Source: Paroedura picta (taxonomy: Eukaryota; Chordata; Lepidosauria; Squamata; Gekkonidae). Taken from it: DNA of 64,000 nucleotides. Both the position numbers and the translations under genes were made by a program. Below, in pieces: positions 35,181 through 47,100 of this stretch (the first letter of the stretch is position 1; every line of letters starts with the position of its first letter). The stretch lies in NCBI RefSeq assembly GCF_049243985.1, contig NC_135381.1, positions 26,770,345-26,834,344 of the forward strand, written 5' to 3'. The notes under the pieces are model-generated. The model did not search any database. It was given only the letters and a program-made list of their open reading frames with translations, and was not told the DNA's origin.

Positions 35181-38100
35181 AGGAGCAGCGGGCGGCGAGC
35201 ATACCTGGCGACTTTTTTGCTCATTCTTAAATGAAGGGTGATTAACCATTTTGAACAGAAGAAGCAGTCCTAGGGGGACGTGAAGATAAACACACGGACC
35301 TCTTCCTCAAATGTCTGTCTGCAGTTGGCAGATATAGTGTTTCCGCAGATATTTACATTGTAATGGGAAACAAAATTCTATGGTAGTCAAACTGCGGCCC
35401 TCCAGATGTCCATGGACTACAATTCCCAGGAGCCCCTGCCAGCAAATGCTGGCAGGGGCTCCTGGGAATTGTAGTCCATGGACATCTGGAGGGCCGCAGT
35501 TTGACTACCCCATGGTGTCAAAAGGCAGTGGAATGCAAAAGATTTTTTTCTGTGATAGTTCTGTGGAAATGTATATTAGCTGTGTATCCCTCACATTCGG
35601 AAAATGTAAAGAAAGGCACTTCTCTATTTCCCAGGAGGGGCTGGGGCCAGGCCAGAGGCCCATTGACATCATAGGGAGGAGCCAGTGACATCACAGGGAG
35701 GGGCCTATATAGGTGGAGCCATGGAGGATTTAGGGAAGAAAAATGTACAGAGTTCAAAGTATTGGTAGCTATCCGCAAGTGAGTACAAGCGTATCTTGAG
35801 GCAATTCAGAACAGTGCCCATAGTCATGACACCAAATAAAACCCACAGTTGTGCCAACTAGCATTTGATATACCTTACTTCCTTAGCACACTGCTTTAAA
35901 AGTCCACCTTGAAAACACAGGCATTCAGAACAGATTATTATTAAAACAACATGAATCAGGTTATGGAAAATGATTGTATCTCCATGTGTTAATTTCTGCT
36001 TTCTAGGTCAGCTTGTAAAACAAATTTGGCTTCAACAAATGATCTTCAGATAGCTGAAATATAACTTTTTAACATTTAATTAACAACACAAATTATTTAT
36101 TTACATTTTAAAAATTACAATACAACCAACTATTCTCCTCATCTCCTGTTAACCCTTCTCCTGCTCCCACTAGCATCCTCTCCTGCCATATCCCACCTAT
36201 TTGTCCCTGTATCCCTATACAGATTGCCCTCTCTAAGTACAACCCACTTGTCAAGGTGTTACAATTTTAATAAAATCTGTATGTAAATAACACTGTACTT
36301 AAATGACACCAGCTTGATGTAGTGGTTAGGAGTGCGGATTTCTAATCTGGCAAGCTGGGTTTGGTTCTGAGCTCCCCCACATGCAGCCAGCTGGGTGATG
36401 TTGGTCTCGCCACAAAACTGAAAAAGCTGTTCTGACCGAGCGGGGCTCTCACAGCTCCACCTACCTCACAGGGTGTCTGTTGTGGGGCGAGGAGAGGAAA
36501 GGGAAGGTGAATGTAAGCCGCTTTGAGACTCTCTTGGTTACAGAAAAGCAGCATATAAGAACCAACTCTTCTTCGTCTTGGTTCTAATTGATGTTCTTTG
36601 AATGAACTCATTAGTTATGACATTAAGAACAATTTCCTGAGAGACCTGTTTGTGCCTATGAAGAAGAGGCCTGTGTCATGCTTGACTTTAGAAAGGTCTT
36701 TATGCTATGAAGCCATGAGAATAACCTTTCTGAGATGCGGGTAGAAAGAGGTATGGTAAGGCCTATTCAGAGAAGTTTCACTAACCCTGGTACTAGTTTA
36801 TGCAGACAGTTTCCTTGTTCTTCACTGAACAGATCAAAAGTTTAACTTTCTGCTCCCTTGAAATATCCCACAAAAATTTCCTGATTAAGTTGCAGTCAGG
36901 CAGCATCCAAGTCAGCTTTGTTAAAGTTTAGAATGTACGTACCATCATCTTCTCCTATAGCAAACTTTTCCAATATTGCATGTGTTGGGACACATCTGAG
37001 GAAAAATAATTATGTAAACTGCTGTAGACATTATCGGTAATTTCATAAAAGAGTTTCCTATAGAAATCCTTAGGAGTTGGAAACTGGTAAGGATCACACC
37101 CAGCATCAATATGCTGTGCAGACTTTCTGCACCTAGGAATGGCCAGATACTCTATATTGTTGTTGTTGTTGTTATTGTATTGACCGTCCAGAACCAGAAC
37201 TGTCCAAAGTTGTTCCACAGTTGCTTTGTTCTCTCCTTTGCAGAAGCAAGAATAAGTTCTGCTTGATGGAACTGTAGATTACTTTTTAAAAAGAGCTGTG
37301 CTTGATGTGTCCAAACAATCAAACACAAGCATCAGCAACTGAAGCATGAAGTGAGAAGCAGATCTTAATAAGCTTTGTGCATATCCATCTGCTTTCGCCC
37401 AGGATCCCCTCTTTCCTTAGAAGATACATTGTCAAAGAACTGAATCTACTTCCTATAATCTGAATCCACCAACTGTAAGGAAGCTGCTCTAACATTTCAG
37501 TTAATAGAAAACAGCAACATAACATAGAAACATGAGTAACTGTAACAATTGGGAAGGAGGAGACCATGAGCTTGGGGGCAGTGGGGCTGCCTGGCAGGCT
37601 TAGATGCAGGCTGCAGGAGGTCCTCCATTGTTGGTCATCAGCTGAAAGCCTGGTGGAAAAACATATCACAACTGGGGGGATGGAATGGTGGCCTAGGATC
37701 ACTGTGGGAGCAGCCCATAAACACCTAGTTTCTTTAAATGAAACAAAATCTTCTGGGAAAGATGAATTGCACCCAAGGGTACTCAGCACGGATTTCGCAA
37801 GAACAAGTCATGTCAGACCGACCTTATCTCTTTTTTTGAGGAAGTGACTACCTTGCTGGGTAGAACAGAAGACAGAATCATGATACAGGATGATCTTGAT
37901 AGGCTTGAGAAGTGGGCTAAACTGAATGAAATTAAATTCATTAGGGACAAATGTAAAGTCCTGCATTTTGGTAGGAAAAGCCATAGTCACCAATATAGGA
38001 TGGGGGAGATTTGTCTTGGCGGTACTATGTGCAAAAACAATCTAGGCGTCTTAGTCGACCAGACATTGAACATGAGTCAGCAGTGTGATTCGGTGGCTAA

Positions 38101-41100
38101 AAAAGCAAATGGGATTTTGGGCTGTATCAAATGGAGTATCGTGTCCAGATCTCGGGAGGTCATGGTACCGCTTTACTCTGCTCTGGTTCGGCCTCACTTG
38201 GAGTACTGTGTTCAGTTTTGGGCACCACGGTTGAAGAGGGATGCAGACAAACTGGAGTGTGTCCAGAGGAGGGTAACAAAGATGGTGAGGGGTTTGGAGA
38301 CGTAAGTAAGAAGTAAGAAGAAAGGCTGGAAGAGCTTGGTTTGTTTAGCCTGGAGAGGAGATGACTGAGAGGGGAATCTGATAACAATCTTCAAGTATTT
38401 AAAAGGCTGCCATATAGAGGATGGAAAAGGGTTGTTCTCTCCTTCCCCGGAGGGACGGACCAGAACCAATGGGATAAAATACATTAAAAAGAAATTCTGT
38501 TTAAACATCTGGAAGTAGTTCCTGACAGTTAGAGTGGTTTCTCAGTGGAACAGGCTTCCTCAGGAGGTGATAGGGTCTCCATCTTTGGAATGTTTTAAAC
38601 AGAGGCTGGACCTCAACCAGGACCAGAGCATTCTCGATCCTGGCCCCCACCTGATGGAACAAACTCCCAGAGAAGATCAGGGCCCTAATGAAAGTTGGAA
38701 AATTCCATAGGGCCTGCAAAACGCCAGGCATTCATTTAAGGTTGACCTGAACCAATCACCTCCCATTGGCAATAGTTGACTCAAGGTTCCATTGTTTACC
38801 ATTCTATTACATTGTTTACAGATACCATTATATTGTTATTGTCACAATTATGAGTTATCTGTATTGTTCCTGTTGTTATTTCACCATGGTCAGTCAGTGA
38901 TTGAAATGCTATTATTTATTTGTGTTATTTATAGTCTGCTTTTCTTGCTGGGAAACTGGGACTCAAGGAAGATTACACACAATAAGTCAACACAATCAAC
39001 AGGATGGGATGCCCAATAAACAGTGCAATAGGATTTGGATGGCAGAGATCTGGAACAGAGCTGAAATAAAAGCATACATATTAACATGGCACACTAACAA
39101 TGCAAAATTTACATAGTAGGATCCTGCTTGATAGCAACAGACAGTACAAACTATACACAGTATAGTCCACAATCCTTGACTTAGCCCTTTATCCAAGCAT
39201 CTTCCTGAGCCATTTTGTTACAGTACAGCCCTACTACCTGTGTCAGAAAGCCCTCTTGAATAATTTGGTTTTGAATAGTTTGCAGGAGAGCGGGAACATT
39301 CCTGACCTCATCACACAGGCCATTCCTTAAGGTGGGGTTGTTGATTTTGCAGTTGTTGATTTTGGAGTGGTTGCAGATCATGATCTTCTTCAGTGGTATT
39401 TCTCTTGTGCATCCAATGAGTGTAACTTTCCTTTTGTATCTTGCCCTAGGTTTGTCATGCTGTTTGTGGATGACTTGGGCCACATCTCTCAGTGGAGCTC
39501 AATCATGGCAGGTAGCCTGGCTGGCATGGTAGCTGCAGTTGCAATTTATCCAACTGACGTCGTAAAAACACGGCTCATTGTGCAAGACCGATTGAAGCCA
39601 TCCTACAAGGGAATTCTCCATGCTCTGTACCTGATTTATCATCAGGAGGGAATTGTTGCACTTTATCGTGGAGTTTCTTTGTCTGTATTAGGTATCATTG
39701 ACTTTTTTTATACTATGAGTCTTGATATAATAATAACCAGAGAGGGAAGTCAGGAAGTTTGATTTTTCTACTAGTTTCAAAGCCCGTTCCTAAGAACGGG
39801 CCTTGAAAGGGTCCCCTGGCCCCTTGCCAGGCAGCTTAAGGTGGCTTTGGGCCGCAGCTCGCAGCCAGATCAAGTGGATGGGTGGGGAATGGGCAGCTCA
39901 TTAGTAGGGCCGGGACAGAGCTCCTTAGCAGTCAGCTATTCAGCTCCTTAGCAGTCCTTAATGAGCAGTCAGCTGGCCTGGACGTCCTCATCAGCAGGCC
40001 CAGCTTAGCAGGCCAAGAGGCCCTCATTAGGAGGCCCTCCACCACAATCCTTTGCCCAGGGCCTCTCACCTGCTGCTGGCTCCAGGCACTGAGGTGTCTG
40101 AGAGCAAAGAGGCTAGAGTCTAGGGACAGAGGGTGGGAGCTGCAGGGGCAGGGCCAATCATGGCAAAGCTCTGGTCCATTCCGCACAGCGTTAATGTTGC
40201 TGAAGTTTTGCCATTGTGTAACGCTATTTTTTTACATTACGCACAACGTTGTACACAATCTGCAACACTCCTGCAACACTCCCGCAAAAATCATTGTAGC
40301 GCTTTTTGGGGAATCCGCAAAACCGCTAGACTCTTGAGAACAACCTGCAACATATCCGGAAAAAACATGTGCATTCTCAATATAGTGGTAGCAAGAATGT
40401 TCCTCCCTAACCTATTGCACCTGAGCTTCCGGCATCACAATCGCCATTTCCCCCCACTTAAACCGGCAAAAGCAACGAATAAGCGATGCTTCTTCAGCTG
40501 AAATCCCTCCACAAACAATTGTCTGTAAAGTTTCCGAGCACAATACAGTCCCCTGTTCGACTCTGCCCGTAATTTTGGCCAGAAATTGCACCCAGGGGGT
40601 TTTTACTTTAAGAGCATGTAAACTATTAAGCGCCAGCTCCTACGCAGGCAAAAAAGCTCTTTCTGATACATCAAATGAACAAATATGCATTACTACAAGT
40701 GTTTTCGGGTTTTTTAAAAACAGTTTTTAAAGGGAAGCACGAACGCAGCAGTTCATTGGCTGCTAGGTTTGATTGATGCCCAGGGACGGGAGGAAGCGCA
40801 GAAAAATATCACCTCCTTTGTTGTGATTCTGGGGAAACCGGAAACTTATGCATTATGAGAACAGCGCTAGTGGGAGAGCCTTTTTTCTGAGAAAAACGGC
40901 TGTGTACGTTACCGAGACCTGCCAGTATTAATTGCAGCGCTTTTCAATAGCGCTCCTAATTAGCTACATTGACAGTTGTGCGGAATCGCCCTCTGTTTTC
41001 CATAGAATATTCCTTTGAATATCAAATGCTGGGAATTAATGGGAAAGGGAAGATATTCCCATCATGCTCTGCTTACAAATATCTCTGAGGCATCTAATTG

Positions 41101-44100
41101 GTCATGGTTAGCAGAATGAGACAGAAGGGCTTAGTGGCAAAGTATGTTCAAGACTTATTGAATTTACAACTCTTTTGCTTATTTTTTTTGACAGGGGCTG
41201 TCCCATTTTCTGCAGGCTCCTTCCTTGTTTACACCCATCTGGATAAAATCTGGAGCGAGTCCAGCCTTCACTTCACTCCAATACAGAATTTCATCAATGG
41301 TTGCTTGGCAGCTGGTGTTGCACAGACCCTTTCTTTTCCCTTTGAAACTGTCAAGAGGAAAATGCAGGTATGCAACTTAGGGCTCACATGAACCTGTTAG
41401 GGTGAAGATGGCCAGTGCAAAGAACAGTCAATGAGTCTTTATTGCACTATAGTGTCGCAAAGTTAACATCTTTCTAAGCCAATTGACTTCAATGGACATA
41501 GCAGGATGTAACTCTGCTTACAATGGCTCTGTAACAGAATCAGACAAGCCATCAAGCGAGACAGCAAGGTGTAGTGGTTAAGAGCGGTGACCTCTAATCT
41601 GGAGAACCAGGTTCAATTTCCCGCTGCTCCACATGCAACCAGCTGGGTGACCTTGGGCCTGTCTCTGATGTTCTCTTAGAATTATTTCAGCTTCACTTTC
41701 CTCACAAGGTGCCTGTTGTGGGGGAAGGAAGGGAAAGGTAGGCAGCTTTGAGGCTGTTTAGAGTAGAGCAAAGCAGGGTATAAAAACCAACATTTCTCCT
41801 CTCAGTCCACCTTCATCATCCTCAAATTGCAAAATCTTGATGGCCTACCTTACAGAATTGTTGTGAGGACTAACCTATGTATCACTTCAGTTTGAACACT
41901 GATGAGTCTACCAAAATGTTTATTAGGAACTGGAAATCCACCAGTTGAACTATGATGCTGAGTCAGGCCAGCACCCTTACCTGATGCTTCTGTGTGCCAC
42001 GGTTGCCTGTTGCTAGACTAGAAGCAGAAATATTTAGGGGGCATGTTCAGTGATACATACAAGAGTGGACTAGCTCGTTTTTAGCCTTGATTTGTTGCAG
42101 CCTTACCAGATAGGATGCCCGTTGCAGTTTTAAAATAAGTACCCTTATTCATTCAACATCAATTCAAACATTAAATAATCTTTTGCATTCTCTTTGCTTC
42201 GCCGTACTAAGTCAAAACCAGACTTTAGCATTTAACAATACACTTGCAAAAAATATAACCAAAGCTGGGCTTTTAATTCTGTTGTTAATTCCAACTCCTG
42301 TCACATCCTGTGTCGCAGTTTGATAGACAAAATAGTGACTCCTTCCAACATTCCATCACACTCTAGCCTGAACAATAACAGAATTCACACGGATGCTATG
42401 CAGATAAGGAGGAGAAGGTACGCAAATAAAATCAAGGTAGATGCTTATGGGCTGGGGTAACCAAGGAAATTGCCCCCTTCCTTGTTGATGTCCCCACATA
42501 CTCTTAGCATTCTCCCATAGAAGTCAATTGTTGGCATTCTCATCTATGAGAAAAAATTAACCACTAACTTTGAGAACATTGTTTTGGTCAAGGAAAGGTC
42601 TGCTCCTATCTAGGCACTGGATGGCCCAGTCCTCACTGAGAAATCCCTGCTGGAAGTTCAAGACATTTTCCTTCTAGAATGTCTTGCTCTATACAAGCCT
42701 TTCCATGCTGCCTGCATACTTTTATTTATTATTATGTATCCTATGGCATTTGTGTAACATAGCCAGGAGATCCTAAGATTGTCTGATTGCCAGGCAAAAG
42801 ATGTTGGGAGGTGGTTTGCCATTCTCTGCCCCTGTGCCATGACCCAGGTATTCTTGGTAGTCACTCTTCCAAATGCTTGCCAGAGCCAACCCTACTTAGC
42901 TTCTGAGGGCTTGCCTGGACTAATTTATTAGGTGGATCTCTGCCTAAATATAACAGGATGGTGGGCATTTTGCAAGCAATTTAATCATCACCTGAGTTGC
43001 TTTTGTAGCTGCTGTTTCTGGAGTTGTAAATGGGCTCGTAAATGGGAGATTTCCAGATACTGAACAAAGTCTAAGGGTTTCCCAGAGGGGCAAGTATGTT
43101 AGTTAATTGCAGTAGAAATAAAAAGTAATCTAATTACAACTTTAAAGACTACAAAGTTCTTTTTAATTCTAGCAGAAAATCTCATACACCGTTCACTTAA
43201 TTAGATGCCATGCAGACTTCTCCTTGCTTCCTGAATTCCATGTGTCCTTTGACCCTCCTGTTTATTCCTCCCCCACACAACTCCTATGTAAAATATCTCC
43301 CTCGTGTGGAACCTTGGCATCGCATCCTATGAAGTGGGTTCTAGTCCGTAAAAGGTTATGGTGGAATAAAATTTCATTAGTCTTTAAGGTGCCGATAGGT
43401 TCTTGTTTATAGGTGCATGGGAGGGCCTACAGTATATTTCAGAACATCTAGGCCAGTGGTTCTCAACCTTCCTAATGACGCTACCCTTTAATACATTTCC
43501 TCCTGTTGTGGCCCCCAACCATAAAATTATGCACGTGTTCTTTCACAAAAATTAAACCAAAAGTGACCAATGGCGTGAAGATCCATTGTTCATTATTGTA
43601 TATAAATTGTTTTTTTCCCCCAGGGCTTCTCAGGTCAGTTCTGCCTCTTGTCCCACCATGCTGATCTTGCTCTTTTCCACTGCTCCAGACAGATGAACGC
43701 TGTATCTTGATTTACCACGCAGGGCTGTTGTGGATGGTGCCCCCACCCTGACCAAGCGGCTTGCCCTGCTATGGCCGCTGTAAAAGGGTCATTTGACCCC
43801 AAAAGGGTTCCCAACCCCTAGGTTGAGAACCACTGATATAGATGAACAACATAGACACTCAAGCCCATGGATACCAAGATAACATGAGAAAGAGGCAGTA
43901 TTTGTAGAGGAGAATTGATGGGGAGGATGGTGCTTAAACTATCCACTTCCATACCAAACCACTCTTTTCCCACCCATGCTCGAGCAAGAAAATCCAAATT
44001 AGCAGGGCCTGGCATAGCACTTACTGGGGAGAAGGCTAAACACAGGCTCTCTCCCTTCAACCATGCCATCCACTTTTCAAACTTCTAGAACAGTGGTCCC

Positions 44101-47100
44101 CAACCTTTTTATCACCGGGGACCGGTCAATGCTTGACAATTTTACTGAGGCCTGGGGGGGGGGGAGTCACCGCCGCCAGCTGAGCCCCTGCTCTGCTTGC
44201 TTTCCTGCTGGTGCCCCTGACTTCCCGCTGCCTGCTGGGGGGCGCTGCCAGCAGCAGCTGCGCAGTGCCATGCCGAAGGGGAGCCCCAGCCATGGTGGCC
44301 GCTGGAGAGCACCAAAGGTGAACCGGTGGCAGAGTGGCAGGGCAGCCCCTGAGGCAGGAGGATGAGGAGGAGCCGCGGCCTGGTACCGGCTGATCCACGG
44401 ACCGGTACCAGTTCCCGGACCGGGGATTGGGAACCAGGGGTTGGGAACCAGGGGGATCGGGACCGGTCCGTGGATCACTTGGTACCTGGCCGCAGCTCCT
44501 CCCTGTCCTCCTCTCCGGCTGCTGCCTTGGGGGCTGCCCTGCCACTCTGCTGCCGGCTAACCTTTGGTGCTCTCCAGCAGCCTCCATGGCTGGGGCTTCC
44601 CCTTGGCATGGCACTGTGCAGCTGCTGATGGCAGCACCCCCCCCAGTGGGCGGCGGGAAGTCAGAGGTGCCAGCAGGAAAGCAAGTAGTGCAGGGGCTCA
44701 GATGGCGGCAGTGACAGCCCTTGGCAAAAGCATTGACCAGTCCCCGGTGATAAAAGGGTTGGGGACCACTGCTCTAGAACACACATACTTTTGAAAGTTT
44801 GCTTTCTGATGTGTACTTGTGCTCTTTGCTGTAGAGGTGATGGTCAACCACTGCTCTGTGTCCTTTTGTTTCCTGACTGTATTTTGCTTAGGGATCTCCC
44901 TCTTTGGAGAAATGTTCAAGTTTTCCCCCCCTATGCCCAGACCAATCTCCTTAAAAATTGTCTAGATAGCAGGGTTTCCATTTGATAGAAGGCTCAGCCC
45001 AAGAATTTGTAAAGTAAGAATATCTTTTAAAAGCTACATCTGAATTCCTTCAAACCTCTTTGATGGAAAATATAGTCATGGACATGGACACACCAAGCAT
45101 CTTTTTAAAATATTTACCTTTATTTACCTATGAAGCAATTTAATATTTATATAATAAGCAATTTAATATTAAATATAATTGCTTTCACTATGTAAAAAAA
45201 AAAACTTAATTTGAGCTTTACAAGATCAGCCTTGCTGTTCACCCTAATTGTATCCCTTTGTTTCCCTTTCTTCCCTTTGCTCCTGATTGGCATATTAGAG
45301 AACTAAAGGTACAGTATGCATGTTTTGGCATGGAACCTACAGATTTAAAGAGTGGGGATGGGGGTTATTTTTGATACCATGTTACCAGGCGTGAGAAGAA
45401 ATCACTGGATTAAAATCAGCAACATGCAAACTACCCACTTTTTTCATTTATATCAAATGTCCATAACAGACATTTCAAAAATAGATGCTTATAAACCTTA
45501 TAAAACTGCTGTATCAGACCATTGGTCCCTTTAGCTAGGCATTATCTATGCTGACTGGTAATGGCTCTCTATGGTCTCAAGCTGAAACAAAGTGCCATTC
45601 CGTACAACTTAAATGTAGCCGAAGTCTTACCTTTTGTAAACGCTATTAATTTAACGTTCTGCATGACATCGTAAACAAACCACAAAACTCCCCACACAAA
45701 CTCCAGCAACAATCGGAATTTTATAGCGCTTGGGGAAATCTGAAAAATTGGATTCTCCCCGAAAAAAATGCTACACTTCTGAGCACAAGCCACAACACAT
45801 CAGCGAAAGACATGAGCGTTCTCAAAATAGCGGTAGAAAGAATTACCCTCCCTAGCTCTCGCCCCCAAGCTTCTGGTGACACAATTGCCATTTTTTCCCC
45901 TTGAACCGGCGAAAGCAACGAAAAAGCGTGACTTCTTTGGCTGAAGTCTCTCCACAGAAGAGCCTAACAATAAAATAAAGCTCCCTTCTGCAATTGTCTT
46001 TAATGTTTCCAAGCATAATACAGCTCCCATAATTTCGGCCAGAAATTGCACCCGTAATTTCAGCCAGAAATTGCACTCATAGGGGGAATTTTTTTTTTAC
46101 TTGAAGAGCATGTAAACGAATAAGTGCCAGCTCCTACACCAGTGAAAAAGGTCTTTCTGAGACACTGAATGAACAAATATTCATTGCTACTTGTGTTTTC
46201 AGGTTTTTAAAAACAGTTTTTAAAGGGAAAGGTGCTTTTCGGGAGCATGAACACAACAGTTCATTTTCTGTTCTGTTTGATTGACGGCCAGGGGCAGGAA
46301 GAAGCGCGGAAAAATATCACCTCCTTTGTTGCGATTCCAGCAAAACCAGAAGCCTGTTTGAAATGAATAGACCGGTATTGGGACTTCAATATTGTGCTAG
46401 AATTGAAGGTGTGCAGAATGACAAAATTTCACTATTCAGTATAGCATTTCTGCATACTGCAAACATTAGCAACATTAGTCATTCTGCGGAATGGCCTATA
46501 TTGTTCCCAGCACATTACCCAAGATCATTGAACTCCAAGATGGGAAATTACAGCAGGGATGAACATCTGGCCTCTGGGATCTTTTCATTCATTCTGGAGC
46601 TGCTTAACAGTTTGTAAGGAGGATCTGCCACTGGACTGTTGCTTCAGCCATGGATCAATCAGGGCACCAAAGCTGTTCAAAGGCCAAATGCCATTCAGCA
46701 TGGGAGAGATCCACTTCTCTGTTTCCACCTACCACAAGCAGCGTCCTCTAGTGGCTTTACCTCAGTATTGCTGGTTTATCCAGCTGTTCATTTATTTACT
46801 TCCGTCATTTATAGTCTGCTTTCTCGCTTAGACTCAAACTAGAGTAAACAATTAAGAACAAAGCAAGAAAAATACAAACAACAGACTATGCAATAAACCT
46901 GGATTGGAGCAACCCACTAAAACCATATACAACAAAATGAGAAGATAAGGAGCAACAATGCAGTAAAACACTGTATTATGTACAATAAATAGCGTCATAC
47001 AGCCAAATTACAAAGTTAAAGAATCATACAATGAAAACAGTGTAACATATTCTATGGACATGGGAGTGACGTGGAAGAATCAATACCAGAAAAAGGGAAA

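Larger units (their letters stand above)
35173..39449 (+). other. SLC25A43: SLC25A43 intron 1
   Basis: 4.3 kb holding a palindromic hAT MITE (35381-35510), a short TATA-bearing tandem (35640-35725), a Sauria SINE (36306-36580), a (TTG)n run (about 37157-37174), a CR1 piece (about 37770-38605), an L2 tail (38610-38900) and a further interspersed repeat (38915-39340). The stretches 35730-36300 and 36600-37150 show nothing recognisable. Confidence 0.8.
39692..41194 (+). other. SLC25A43: SLC25A43 intron 2
   Basis: 1.5 kb, most of it transposon: a Helitron 3' end (39771, hairpin 39783-39800) in reverse orientation with an unclassified body to about 40150, then a TIR element 40173-40991. Only about 80 bp at the left and 200 bp at the right look unique. 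Confidence 0.8.

Noticed and set aside
34633-35224. Minus-strand ORFs across SLC25A43 exon 1
   Set aside because: Shadows of a GC-rich coding exon; the plus frame has full family support.
37844-38305. 153-codon ORF with clear protein similarity
   Set aside because: It is the C-terminal part of a CR1 LINE, next to other CR1 debris, not a host exon.
44063-44794. ORFs up to 162 codons on both strands
   Set aside because: All lie in the 681-bp palindromic hAT element; the mirror-image frames reflect its symmetry.
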